Assembly (NCBI GenBank): GCA_903913865.1
Contig: CAIWMU010000105.1
Coordinates: 1-49,394 of the forward strand
From: an uncultured Verrucomicrobia subdivision 3 bacterium
GTDB taxonomy: Bacteria; Verrucomicrobiota; Verrucomicrobiia; Limisphaerales; UBA8199
Reading direction: 5' to 3'
Length of the DNA stretch: 49,394 nt
This document shows positions 41,799 through 49,394 of the stretch, piece after piece; the first letter of the stretch is position 1; each line of letters opens with the position of its first letter. Below the pieces are notes generated by a model that worked only from the letters and a program-made list of their open reading frames with translations, searched no databases and was not told the DNA's origin. The position numbers and the translations under genes are program-made.

Positions 41799-43988
41799 TT
41801 AGGACCTTGCGGCAGGCTTGCCCTTTGCAGAGTCCAGAATCGTGGCTGCGATGGATGAAGGCACCGGCTCGAACCTGAACGGCTCCATCGAGTAGGCGGC
41901 ACGTCCCTTGGAGAGGGATCGGATCGCTGTCGCGTAACCGAACATTTCAGACAGGGGAACTTCAGCCTGCATGATCGTGGTGTTGTCCTTGGCATCGATC
42001 TGGATGATCTTGCCACGGCGGCGGTTCACATCGCCCAAGAGATCGCCCTGATACTCATCCGGGGTCGTAAGTTCGACCTTCATGATGGGCTCCAGCAGAA
42101 TCGCACCCGCCTGCTTGGCTGCCTCTTTGAGCGCAAAAATACCGGCCATCTTGAATGCGAGTTCGCTCGAATCGACTTCGTGGAACGTCCCGTCGATGAC
42201 CTGAACCTTGATGTCGACGACAGGGAACCCTGCGATGACACTCCCCTTGACGGCCTCTTCGATACCGTGAATAACGGCAGGAATGAATTCCTTCGGAATG
42301 GCACCGCCAACGATCTTATTCTCGATCTCGACACCCTTGCCGCGCTCGTTCGGTTGAACGGATACGACTGCATGTCCGTATTGTCCACGACCACCCGACT
42401 GGCGGATGAACTTGCCAACGCCCTCAGCCGCTTTGGTGAAGGTTTCACGATAGGCAATCTGGGGGGCCCCGGCGTTTGCAGTGACCTTGAACTCCCGGAA
42501 GAGACGGTCCCGAATGATTTCCAAATGCAGCTCACCCATCCCCGCGATGATCAGCTGGCCTGTATCCTCGTTGGTGAAGCACCGGAACGTGGGATCTTCC
42601 TCAGCCAGACGACCAAGTCCCTCGCTCATCTTCTCACGATCGGCCTTGGTCTTGGGTTCGACGGCCATCGAGATAACCGGCTCCGGGAACGTCGGAGGTT
42701 CGAGCATCACGTCAAAATCCTCGTCGCACAGGGTGTCGCCTGTGGTGATGTTCCTCAATCCGACCAGAGCGGCGATATCACCGGCAAACGTCGTCTCAAC
42801 ATCGATCCGCTTGTCCGCCTGAATCATCATCACGCGGCTCACACGCTCACGCTTGCGGGTTCGCGGATTGTAAATGGTATCCCCCTTCTTCAGCTGACCG
42901 CTGTATACGCGGAAGAAAACGAGCTTGCCCACGAAGGGATCAGTCCAAAGCTTGAAGGCCAGAGAGCAGAACTTCTTGTGGTCGTCCGAAGGAACATCAA
43001 CAACAATATCGGTTCCCGGCTCGATTCCCTGTGCGTGAGGCACATCAAGCGGGGAAGGCAGATAATCGATGACTGCATCCACTAGAGGTTGCACTCCGCG
43101 CTTCTTGAAGGCGGAACCGCCCAGCACAGGAACAAATTCAATCTTGCAGGTCAGGCGCCGAATCGCGGCCTTGAGGATTGGAGCAGTGATATCCTTGCCT
43201 TCGATCACCAACTCCGCGATCAGGTCGTCCTTGTTCGAGACGGCATCAATCAGCTCAGCGAGGGCTCTCTTTCCATATTCCTTCATGTCATCAGGCACAT
43301 CGGTGACCTGATACTTCAAACCGGTCTCATCCGTTTCGTCATAGATGATGGCCTTCTGGTTGACAACATCGAGAACTCCGGTCAGAAAGTCCTCCTTGCC
43401 AACGGGGATCATCACCGGAAAGGCATAGGCACCCAACTTCTTGCGCAAATCGTTCAGGGCGTTTTCAAAATTTGCTCCGGTTCGGTCCATCTTGTTGATG
43501 AAGGCGATCCGGGGAACCTTGTACTTCGTGGCCTGGCGCCAGACGGTTTCAGATTGGGGCTGAACACCGGCGACACCACAAAACACGGCAACGGCACCAT
43601 CCAGCACGCGCATGGAGCGCTCAACCTCAGCGGTGAAATCGACGTGACCCGGGGTGTCAATGATGTTGACGCGGTGGGTGATGGACTGAAAAGCCTTGTA
43701 GGTGCTGTCGTCCTTCTGCGTCCAGTAGCAAGTGGTGGCGGCGGATGTGATGGTGATGCCACGCTCACGCTCCTGCTCCATCCAGTCGGTGACGGTGTTA
43801 CCATCATCGACATCACCCATTTTATGGATCAATCCCGTATAGAACAGGATCCGCTCCGTGGTGGTCGTCTTGCCTGCATCGATGTGAGCAGCAATGCCGA
43901 TATTACGGGTGCGCTCCATCGGGTAAGGTCTCCCTGCCGCGTTAGGGCCGGAAGCCGCCGATTTGTTTTTGTCCGCTGGTGATTCCAT
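41799..43988 (-). CDS. fusA: Translation elongation factor G
   Basis: The GTPase that drives ribosomal translocation. The P-loop is AAHIDAGKTTTTER, the switch I/G2 region is RGITITSA, G3 is DTPGHVDFTAEVERSM, G4 is NKMD, and domains II to V are complete with the C-terminal NRRRGKI signature. The start at 43988 gives 729 residues with a 23-residue extension before MERTRNIGI. An alternative ATG at 43919 has a better Shine-Dalgarno (AGGGAG) and gives 706 residues, close to E. coli (704). I kept the longer one because RPYP before MERTRN looks family-like; this is unsure. It is the last gene of the str operon. Confidence 0.95.
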   Translation of the reverse strand: MESPADKNKSAASGPNAAGRPYPMERTRNIGIAAHIDAGKTTTTERILFYTGLIHKMGDVDDGNTVTDWMEQERERGITITSAATTCYWTQKDDSTYKAFQSITHRVNIIDTPGHVDFTAEVERSMRVLDGAVAVFCGVAGVQPQSETVWRQATKYKVPRIAFINKMDRTGANFENALNDLRKKLGAYAFPVMIPVGKEDFLTGVLDVVNQKAIIYDETDETGLKYQVTDVPDDMKEYGKRALAELIDAVSNKDDLIAELVIEGKDITAPILKAAIRRLTCKIEFVPVLGGSAFKKRGVQPLVDAVIDYLPSPLDVPHAQGIEPGTDIVVDVPSDDHKKFCSLAFKLWTDPFVGKLVFFRVYSGQLKKGDTIYNPRTRKRERVSRVMMIQADKRIDVETTFAGDIAALVGLRNITTGDTLCDEDFDVMLEPPTFPEPVISMAVEPKTKADREKMSEGLGRLAEEDPTFRCFTNEDTGQLIIAGMGELHLEIIRDRLFREFKVTANAGAPQIAYRETFTKAAEGVGKFIRQSGGRGQYGHAVVSVQPNERGKGVEIENKIVGGAIPKEFIPAVIHGIEEAVKGSVIAGFPVVDIKVQVIDGTFHEVDSSELAFKMAGIFALKEAAKQAGAILLEPIMKVELTTPDEYQGDLLGDVNRRRGKIIQIDAKDNTTIMQAEVPLSEMFGYATAIRSLSKGRAAYSMEPFRFEPVPSSIAATILDSAKGKPAARS

Positions 43989-44021
43989 TATAAAGAGGGT
44001 CTTAAAGTTGCTGTGGGAATG

Positions 44022-44051
44022 AAAAAGCCCCGACAATAAAATGTACGGGGC
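44022..44051 (-). terminator. Intrinsic terminator between rpsG and fusA
   Basis: On the minus strand GCCCCG (44051-44046) and CGGGGC (44032-44027) form the stem and T5 follows (44026-44022). It lies 19 bp after the rpsG stop and before fusA, so part of the ribosomal-protein transcripts would end before EF-G. Confidence 0.7.
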
Positions 44052-44069
44052 CGATCTGCCGGGAATTGA

Positions 44070-44543
44070 CTACCAGCGGAAGTGGGCGAAAGCCTTGTTG
44101 GCCTGGGCCATCTTGTGAACGTCATCGCGCTTGCGGATGGCATTCCCCTGACCCTGATAGGCATCCAGAATCTCAGATGCGAGAGCGACCTTCATCGGCA
44201 CGCCTTTGCGCGCATCAGCAAAATCCACCAGCCACCGCAGAGCGAGGGCAAACTGACGGTCAACAGGAACCTCCAGGGGAACCTGATATGTGGCACCGCC
44301 AACACGCCGGGCCTTCACCTCAAGACGCGGCTTGGCGTTGTCAACGGCTCGCTGAAGAATTTCCAGCGGGTTGCTGGTGGGATTCTTTGCGGTAATCTCT
44401 TCAAACGCACCATAGACGATGCGCTGTGCGGTGGTCTTCTTTCCACCATACATCACGGTGTTCACCAGACGTGAAACGAGCGTGCTGTTGAACTTGGCAT
44501 CCTTGGATACGGGCCGTTTTACGGCTTGACGACGTCTAGACAT
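44070..44543 (-). CDS. rpsG: 30S ribosomal protein S7
   Basis: A 157-residue primary assembly protein of the 30S head that binds 16S rRNA near the decoding centre and mRNA exit. It contains MSRRRQAVKRPVSKDAKFNS, VMYGGKKTTAQRIVYGAF, NPLEILQRAVDNAKPRLEVK and RVGGATYQVPLEV, as usual, ending in KAFAHFRW. It lies 42 bp after rpsL. In E. coli S7 represses its own operon by binding the rpsL-rpsG intercistronic RNA; no such structure was recognised in this short gap. Confidence 0.97.
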   Translation of the reverse strand: MSRRRQAVKRPVSKDAKFNSTLVSRLVNTVMYGGKKTTAQRIVYGAFEEITAKNPTSNPLEILQRAVDNAKPRLEVKARRVGGATYQVPLEVPVDRQFALALRWLVDFADARKGVPMKVALASEILDAYQGQGNAIRKRDDVHKMAQANKAFAHFRW

Positions 44544-44585
44544 GTTAGCGTGGGCTGTTAAAAGTTTATTTGTGAAAAATGACGG

Positions 44586-44978
44586 TTACGCCGCGGGTTT
44601 CGCACCCGCCTTCGGGCGTTTGACACCATACTTGGAGCGGCTGACACGACGCTTTTCAACACCGGCAGCGTCAAGCGTGCCACGAACGATGTGGTAGCGA
44701 ACGCCCGGAAGATCCTTCACACGGCCGCCACGCACGAGAACGATTGAGTGTTCCTGCAGGTTGTGGCCCTCGTCCGGAATGTATGCGATGATCTCGTAAC
44801 CATTCGTCAAACGCACCTTCGCCACCTTCCGCATCGCGGAATTCGGCTTCTTGGGCGTACGGGTCATCACCTGAATGCACACGCCACGGCGGAACGGCGA
44901 GTTTTCCAAGGCTGGCGACTTGGACTTGTGCTTCAGCTTGTTGCGGCCTTTGCGGACCAACTGATTAATTGTCGGCAT
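44586..44978 (-). CDS. rpsL: 30S ribosomal protein S12
   Basis: A 130-residue decoding-centre protein. The start at 44978 ([12 protein letters not shown]) is the family start; the longer frame is leader sequence. The accuracy and streptomycin loops are intact: [18 protein letters not shown] and [16 protein letters not shown] (with the Asp that is methylthiolated in E. coli). There is no sequence sign of a classical streptomycin-resistance substitution. It is the first gene of the str operon, with a promoter at 45035-45063 and little Shine-Dalgarno. Confidence 0.97.
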   Translation of the reverse strand: MPTINQLVRKGRNKLKHKSKSPALENSPFRRGVCIQVMTRTPKKPNSAMRKVAKVRLTNGYEIIAYIPDEGHNLQEHSIVLVRGGRVKDLPGVRYHIVRGTLDAAGVEKRRVSRSKYGVKRPKAGAKPAA

Positions 44979-45005
44979 TTCGTGTAAAAATTTTGTCTGC
45001 CCGGA

Positions 45006-45023
45006 TTGGCATTCTAGTGCCAA
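45006..45023 (-). promoter_or_regulatory. Palindrome in the rpsL leader
   Basis: TTGGCA (45006-45011) and TGCCAA (45018-45023) form a perfect 6-bp inverted repeat around TTCTAG. It begins a few bases after the predicted transcription start of the str operon. A leader hairpin or an operator is possible. Confidence 0.5.
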
Positions 45024-45034
45024 ACGGAGCAAGG

Positions 45035-45063
45035 AATATAACAAACGGGCAAAGGCATGCAAC
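45035..45063 (-). promoter_or_regulatory. Sigma-70-type promoter of the str operon
   Basis: On the minus strand TTGGCA (45063-45058) and TATATT (45040-45035) are 17 bp apart; each matches consensus at five of six positions. It predicts a transcript start near 45028 and a leader of about 50 nt before rpsL. Confidence 0.7.
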
Positions 45064-45190
45064 AACTATTTCTCCTCTTTTTCATTCGATCCCTCCAAAC
45101 GCTCCTTTTAATCACCATTTCCGCCCCCACATGCCACCCGCCTACCCCTATTTTTGCACCAAATCCCATTCGCACGCGAATCGCTCTTGT

Positions 45191-45210
45191 TACCACCCGT
45201 TGGAGTGGTA
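45191..45210 (+). repeat. Inverted repeat upstream of the Ser/Thr kinase
   Basis: TACCAC (45191-45196) and GTGGTA (45205-45210) flank an 8-base loop, 13 bp before the kinase ATG. It may fold in the mRNA near the start codon or be an operator half-site pair. Confidence 0.45.
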
Positions 45211-45223
45211 GATTGCAACAGCC

Positions 45224-46228
45224 ATGAGTGACACCCCACTGAAGATGGTTACCTGCAGCGGATGCGAAGGACGCGCCTTCATACCCGGCGACATGCCCCC
45301 GCTGGCCACCATTCCATGCAGCAAGTGCGGACATCCCATCATGATGCCCATGGCCATCCGCCAGTTCGAGCTCCGCAGTAAAATCGCCTCTGGTGGCTAC
45401 GGCAAGGTTTACCGCGCCTGGGACACCGTCCTCCAGCGCATGGTCGCTATCAAACTCATGCGCAAGGAGTTGGAGAGCGACCCGGTCGCACTGGAGAGCT
45501 TTTACCGCGAGGCCCGGGCCTGCGCATCCCTGAACCATACAAATATCATCCACATCTATGCCTTCGATGAGTTTGAAGGCCAGCGTTACCTCGTCATGGA
45601 ACTCGCGGACCGGGGCAGCCTCGACAGCCGCATCGAGCAAAACCAGAAGATTCCCGAGTTGAACGTGCTGGATGTGGGGATCAAGATCGCCTCCGCCCTG
45701 GACCTTTCCCTGCGCCACAGCCTGCTGCACAGGGATATCAAACCCGGGAACATCCTCTTCAATTCTGACGACGAACCCAAGCTGGTGGATTTCGGCCTGG
45801 CCCGCAGCACGGAGGCGGAGCACGAGGCCTCCGCAGTGACTGAAGGCACCCCTTATTACGTCGCCCCGGAAAAAATAAAGCGGGAGCCGGAGACATTCCT
45901 CTCGGACATGTACAGCCTGGGATGCACCCTCTACCATGCCCTCACCGGGCACGTGCCCTTCGAAGCACCCACTGTGGAGGAACTCGTCGCCGCGCACGTC
46001 CACACCCCCCTCACCGCCCCGAACGCAGTCCTGCCTGAGGTGACCACCCCGACCAGCGACGCGCTGGTGAAGGTCCTGGCCAAGAACCCTGCAGACCGGT
46101 TCCTGAGCTATGATGAATTCAAGATGGCGCTGGAGCTTGCCAGAAGCCAGCTCCTCATCGCGCAGAGCACTGGAGCCATCCAGCCGAAGTCCCCCAAAGG
46201 CAAGACCAGCTGGTGGCGCAGGACATAG
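45224..46228 (+). CDS. Eukaryotic-type Ser/Thr protein kinase with N-terminal zinc ribbon
   Basis: A 334-residue soluble kinase. Residues 11-35 form a Cys4 zinc-ribbon-like unit (Cys11-x2-Cys14 and Cys32-x2-Cys35). The kinase domain (about 48-310) has the glycine loop IASGGYGKVYRAWD, Lys77 in VAIKLMRKEL, the catalytic loop LLHRDIKPGNILF, the DFGLAR metal site and the GTPYYVAPE activation segment, so it should be active. There is no transmembrane segment or extracellular sensor, unlike typical PknB. The zinc ribbon may serve as sensor or docking module (inference). It is divergent from the str operon. Substrates are unknown. Confidence 0.92.
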   Translation: MSDTPLKMVTCSGCEGRAFIPGDMPPLATIPCSKCGHPIMMPMAIRQFELRSKIASGGYGKVYRAWDTVLQRMVAIKLMRKELESDPVALESFYREARACASLNHTNIIHIYAFDEFEGQRYLVMELADRGSLDSRIEQNQKIPELNVLDVGIKIASALDLSLRHSLLHRDIKPGNILFNSDDEPKLVDFGLARSTEAEHEASAVTEGTPYYVAPEKIKREPETFLSDMYSLGCTLYHALTGHVPFEAPTVEELVAAHVHTPLTAPNAVLPEVTTPTSDALVKVLAKNPADRFLSYDEFKMALELARSQLLIAQSTGAIQPKSPKGKTSWWRRT

Positions 46229-46283
46229 GGAGTCCCAAAGACTTCAGGCCGGCCACGGCCCCATCGTGGAACCGGCTCGTGGT

Positions 46284-46721
46284 CTAGTTTTTGGTGGAGG
46301 TTCCGGCTGCCTCCGGCTTCTCCCCGATCCGAAGGCTGACCGCAAAAGCCCGTCCATCCGGGGCCTTTCTGGCATAACCCACCACACTTTGACCCGGCTT
46401 GAAATCCACCAGCCGGCCCTGAGCCCCATTGATCATCAACTTCGTTTCCGGGCTGATGTAGTAGGTGCTTTTGCCGATCTTGATGATGCCCGCAGGGGCG
46501 TTCACCGAGACCAGCTTGCCCCGGAAAGGATAACCCGGGGATTTTTTGACCGCTGGAACCGGGAGTCCCGGGGATGGAGCCTGCACTGCTGGCGCGGAAC
46601 GGGAAGTTTTGGCGGGAAGCGCATTGGTCCCGGAATTCGCCTGCACGGTGACATTTGTGGAGGCTGAAATCGAACCCGCCAGCCCGAATGCACAAAACAG
46701 AGCGAGGAGGGTGGGTTTCAT
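46284..46721 (-). CDS. Exported hypothetical protein, small beta-rich domain
   Basis: A 145-residue protein with a signal peptide (about 1-20, MKPTLLALFCAFGLAGSISA). A low-complexity Ala/Pro/Ser linker (about 25-62) is followed by a small beta-rich domain: GKLVSVNAPAGIIKIGKSTY, then PETKLMINGAQGRLVDFKPG. This looks like the DUF5666 or OB-like domains of exported proteins, but the match is weak. It starts 13 bp after the lptE-like gene on the same strand and is probably the last gene of that operon, so an envelope role is likely. Confidence 0.75.
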   Translation of the reverse strand: MKPTLLALFCAFGLAGSISASTNVTVQANSGTNALPAKTSRSAPAVQAPSPGLPVPAVKKSPGYPFRGKLVSVNAPAGIIKIGKSTYYISPETKLMINGAQGRLVDFKPGQSVVGYARKAPDGRAFAVSLRIGEKPEAAGTSTKN

Positions 46722-46734
46722 GCTGGTTTAAGTC

Positions 46735-47247
46735 CTACCAACTGCCTTCCGCAAGCAGGGCTGTGATGGTCTTCGCGAGGTCCGCGGCGAGCAACGGCAG
46801 CGCCTGCCGCTCACTGCTGACGAGATCCTTCCCCACGCGCACGAGGGTGTAGCCGGTCACGTTCTGTTCCAGCAGTACTTTGCCGGAAGATCTGTCCTTG
46901 GCGGTCACTCGGGCCGTCAGAGCCACCCGGTAATCCTGAACCGTCGCAATATCGCGCGGGGAGAAGCTCAACTCCTGCCGCTCATAGGTCACCAGAACTC
47001 CACTGACAACGACATCCCCGTCATCATGCGAGGCGATCCGGAACGTCCCATCCTTCTGCACCTGCTTCCGGATCTGCTGGGTCACCGCATCCGAAAGTCG
47101 CGGTTCCAGAGTCTGGTTCACAAAGGGTATCACCTGCAGCGATCTCTCCCCCAGCCCGGAGCCGTTCGTTGGCCCAAGCCGATATCCCGCGCAACCCGTG
47201 ATCAGGGCGATCAGCAACAACGAGAAAAGTAAGCGGACGGACTTCAT
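46735..47247 (-). CDS. lptE: LptE-family outer-membrane lipoprotein
   Basis: A 170-residue lipoprotein of the LptE (LPS-assembly) type. The type II signal peptide ends at the lipobox LITGC, and CAGYRLGP is the typical mature start of LptE proteins. VIPFVNQTLEPRLSDAVTQQ and DVVVSGVLVTYERQELSF match the family's beta-alpha layout. It would form a plug in LptD and help insert LPS in the outer membrane. A GTG start at 47259 would overlap the stop of the upstream gene; ATG 47247 is preferred because the signal peptide begins there. It is co-transcribed with the bamD-like gene. Confidence 0.82.
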   Translation of the reverse strand: MKSVRLLFSLLLIALITGCAGYRLGPTNGSGLGERSLQVIPFVNQTLEPRLSDAVTQQIRKQVQKDGTFRIASHDDGDVVVSGVLVTYERQELSFSPRDIATVQDYRVALTARVTAKDRSSGKVLLEQNVTGYTLVRVGKDLVSSERQALPLLAADLAKTITALLAEGSW

Positions 47248-47255
47248 TGGATGGG

Positions 47256-48257
47256 TCACTTTTTCGGGGTCGCCGCCATCTGAGCCTGGGCTTTGTCCTT
47301 CAGCGCCTCAATACGACGCTTCGCAATAGGGGCAAAGGCGGAGTTCGGGTCCTGCAGCAGCACCTCGTTGTAATAAACCACCGCACCCCGCCACTTCTTT
47401 TTCTTCTCGTAAAACTTCGCGATGTTGTAACTCCCCCGCGCCTGCTCAGTCCGGAGGCTGGAGATGATCTTCCGCACACCATCCACCCTGGAATCGTTCG
47501 GGTAGAGGGTCATGAAATCGGTGAACGACGCAATCGCCTGCCCCGCCGCGCTCTGGTCGTATTCCGCCGTCTGGGCCTGCTTGTTGTAGGCCATGCCGGC
47601 CTTGTAAAGGGCGTCCGCTGCGATCTTGGGCTGGTCGTTGTAGCGGTCAGCAGCCGTCTCATAGGCTTTGACTGCCATCGGATAATTGTGCTGCTTCTCC
47701 CGGGCGGCACCGATTTTCATCTGGGCCTGGGGAGCCACTTCGCTGTAGGGCCCGCTCCTGACAACCTTCTCATACATCTCCGCAGTCCGGTCCATCGAGG
47801 GGAACAGGGGCAGCACTCCCCAAAGTCGGAACCATTTGCCCGCCAGATACTTGTTGGCAATATTATACTGTCTGGCAAGGATCTCCTGATAGGCGGGAAT
47901 CTTCGGGTACTTCTCCAGAACTTTTTGATATTCCTTGAAGGCCTTCTCATCGTTGCCCTTGGCTTCATAGCAACGGGCAACAAGGTATTGGGCCTGTCCG
48001 GCATAGTCGGAAAGAGGCCACACCTTCACCACCCGGCGGGCGGCCTTCAGCGCCATGCCGTAAACCTTTTTGTCGAAAGCGGCCTGAGCCACATCCAGCT
48101 GGTCCTTGGCGCGTGTCTGGCGCCACTTGCTGTCGCCCCCCACCGGCTCGTAAGTCCACCCCTCGCCGGGGGTATAGATGAGCGGTGCTGGCGCCGTGAG
48201 AGGCAACGCCAACAGGCACAAAATCACGAGCAGAAAACGGCTGGGCCGACACTTCAT
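47256..48257 (-). CDS. BamD-like tetratricopeptide outer-membrane assembly protein
   Basis: A 333-residue exported protein. The start at 48257 (MKCRPSRFLLVILCLLALPL) gives a signal peptide without a clear lipobox Cys, unlike canonical BamD. Helical repeats of the TPR/outer-membrane-lipoprotein type cover about 50-310 (ALKAARRVVKVWPLSDYAGQ, AFKEYQKVLEKYPK, AVKAYETAADRYNDQPKIAA, AVVYYNEVLLQDPNSAFAP). The family helps BamA fold beta-barrels. It is longer than E. coli BamD (245), with an extra repeat region. It is the first gene of a three-gene operon with lptE. Confidence 0.8.
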   Translation of the reverse strand: MKCRPSRFLLVILCLLALPLTAPAPLIYTPGEGWTYEPVGGDSKWRQTRAKDQLDVAQAAFDKKVYGMALKAARRVVKVWPLSDYAGQAQYLVARCYEAKGNDEKAFKEYQKVLEKYPKIPAYQEILARQYNIANKYLAGKWFRLWGVLPLFPSMDRTAEMYEKVVRSGPYSEVAPQAQMKIGAAREKQHNYPMAVKAYETAADRYNDQPKIAADALYKAGMAYNKQAQTAEYDQSAAGQAIASFTDFMTLYPNDSRVDGVRKIISSLRTEQARGSYNIAKFYEKKKKWRGAVVYYNEVLLQDPNSAFAPIAKRRIEALKDKAQAQMAATPKK

Positions 48258-49136
48258 AAGCCGCACGGTAACCATCCCCCCCCATCAAGTCAAACCGGAA
48301 TGGTATCTCAATAAAAACCCCGTCGAGCTGCGTTGCCCGATCATCATTTTAAACACCGCCGCATTGGCGCTCCGGCACCCCTCCGCGATGCGGGGTTCTC
48401 TTTGACTTTCCACCCGTGGTCTCATGGCGTTGCTCTTCAACCACCGCCGGGGTTGAACATGAGCGACACCCCGGGGCCTGTCGGAAAAGCCATCAGGCCC
48501 CCACGCTGCGCCCCAGAACGTTGCAGGTCCAACCAGTTGAAGCTTCCCGTTCACGAATCCATAGAAAATCGAAGGCCAATGCACACCGAAACACCCAAGA
48601 TCACTGACCACGAGGCTCGTGAGCGCGATACCCCAACTCTAAACGGCCATGCTCCACACCTCCCGGTGGCAATGATCCTCCTACCTCCTGAACAGTCACA
48701 GCACGCGAGTCACAGTGGTTTCGACACAACCCACGCCTCCCCCCGCGTCAGGCCGCTGGCCCGATATTATCCGCAGATTTCGCAGATTACCGCAGATGGG
48801 CAAGCAGGGGCTGGCCGGAATCTGCATTGATCTGCGCCATCTACGGATTTCCCCTCGGAGATCGGTTATCGCAGGATATCCGCGAATGGGGATCCGTTTG
48901 CGGACGGGTTTGGAGTTGTGCAACCTTCTCCTGTGGTTTACTCGGGAGTTTGTGCAAGCCGGGAACGGAGCGTAGCGTTTGGACTGTCCGCCCGCAGGGA
49001 AAGAAGGGCAGCGGGTCGGCGGCCAGGACAAAAAGCGCAGAGGATTGACGGGGTGGGAAAGCTCAACGATGAAACCTCAGCGGGGGAAGCCAAGTCTTGT
49101 TTTGCGGCGTAGATCATTCAAGGGGAATCGCCCCGC
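48258..49136. other. Long intergenic region with a dispersed repeat
   Basis: An 879-bp gap between the bamD-like gene and the ankyrin gene, both on the minus strand. It holds copy B of the dispersed repeat (48771-48854). Short frames on both strands show no family features and overlap the repeat. No tRNA and no clear promoter was found. Confidence 0.5.
48771..48854. repeat. Dispersed repeat, copy B
   Basis: CCGCAGATTTCGCAGATTAC then CGCAGATGGG on the left and ATCTGCGCCATCTACGGATT on the right. It aligns with copy A (17238-17316), sharing both ends, the order of the words and nearly the length (78 against 79 bp for the aligned part), with a diverged middle. Confidence 0.75.
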
Positions 49137-49394
49137 TCAGTCTCCGCGAGGGGGGGGCGGTGACGTGTTTGTCCTGGCTTGCGACTTCTGCATATCAGTC
49201 AACAACTCAATCACCTTGGGTTTCGCGGGGGTGGACTTTCCTAATTCAAAGACCGTTTGTCCTGAGTTGTCTCTGCGATTCGAATCAGCTCCCTTGTCGA
49301 TGAGGTAATTAATCAATCCGATAGCATCGTCCCCACGGCTCACGGCCATCATCAACGGAGTTTCACCGTCTTTCGAGGGAAGGTTGACGTCGGC
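49137..49394 (-). CDS. Ankyrin-repeat protein, C-terminal part
   Basis: The frame enters from the right edge without a start and ends at TGA 49137-49139; 85 codons are visible. ADVNLPSKDGETPLMMAVSR followed by GADSNRRDNSGQTVFELG shows one complete ankyrin repeat and part of a second (the typical G-TPL-A and G-A-N patterns). A Pro-rich, charged tail follows. Function is unknown; ankyrin repeats bind proteins. An export signal, if any, lies outside the window. Confidence 0.82.
   Translation of the reverse strand, partial: ADVNLPSKDGETPLMMAVSRGDDAIGLINYLIDKGADSNRRDNSGQTVFELGKSTPAKPKVIELLTDMQKSQARTNTSPPPPRGD

Noticed and set aside
45006-45023. Sigma-54-like TGGCAC...TGC pattern in the rpsL leader
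   Set aside because: Spacing between GG and GC is one base short of the -24/-12 consensus, and a good sigma-70 promoter lies just upstream. The match comes from the palindrome.
48333-48830. Plus-strand frame of 165 codons in the right intergenic region
   Set aside because: It runs into the dispersed repeat, has biased Pro/His/Arg composition and no domain features.

Overview
The window is GC-rich, densely coded bacterial chromosome, most likely from a member of Verrucomicrobiota or a close PVC-group relative. This is an inference from gene content: paired pseudopilins with an H-X9-DG-type tail, a Tat-exported Gfo/Idh oxidoreductase, a secreted ThuA-domain protein, a LptE/BamD outer-membrane pair (so the cell is diderm), a divergent membrane pyrophosphatase with a PPi-type phosphofructokinase, and a URO-D/corrinoid methyltransferase set. 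I saw no tRNA or rRNA gene and no CRISPR array.

Left part (1-17.4 kb): the N-terminus of an unknown gene leaving the left edge; a fumarylacetoacetate-hydrolase-family enzyme and proS; a membrane hybrid histidine kinase; a sugar-nucleotide pair (a GalU-like nucleotidyltransferase followed by an 1111-residue fusion of a fucokinase-like GHMP kinase and a UDPGP-type pyrophosphorylase); infC with a TTG start and without its usual rpmI-rplT partners; and a fatty acid desaturase preceded by a promoter embedded in a 70-nt nested palindrome. A secreted sugar-isomerase-like TIM barrel and a hexose-6-phosphate mutarotase-like gene follow. Next, on the minus strand, comes a corrinoid protein / homocysteine methyltransferase / URO-D methyltransferase cluster containing a 51-bp near-perfect palindrome.

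Middle part (17.4-31.4 kb): an L-arabinose unit (araB, araD, a lipoprotein galM, a sodium/solute symporter and a secreted ThuA protein). An intact IS630-family element has inserted exactly at the symporter stop codon and separates it from thuA. Then comes a tightly packed lrp / aminotransferase / PAS histidine kinase / LuxR-type response regulator run with 26-bp overlaps, a tiny zinc-finger-like protein with its own terminator, and a small membrane protein.

Right part (30.1-49.4 kb): PPi-type phosphofructokinase followed by the C-terminal half of carbamoyl-phosphate synthase large subunit. The N-terminal half is a separate gene about 7 kb further on, so CarB is split and the halves are in reversed order. 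Between them lie the membrane pyrophosphatase, two pseudopilins, a Gfo/Idh oxidoreductase and a second copy of the tiny zinc-finger-like gene (49 of 77 positions identical to the first). The str operon (rpsL-rpsG-fusA, minus strand) follows, with its own promoter and an intrinsic terminator between rpsG and fusA. A Ser/Thr kinase with an N-terminal zinc ribbon, a bamD-lptE-hypothetical operon and the end of an ankyrin-repeat gene finish the window. A dispersed 79-bp repeat occurs twice, about 31 kb apart.
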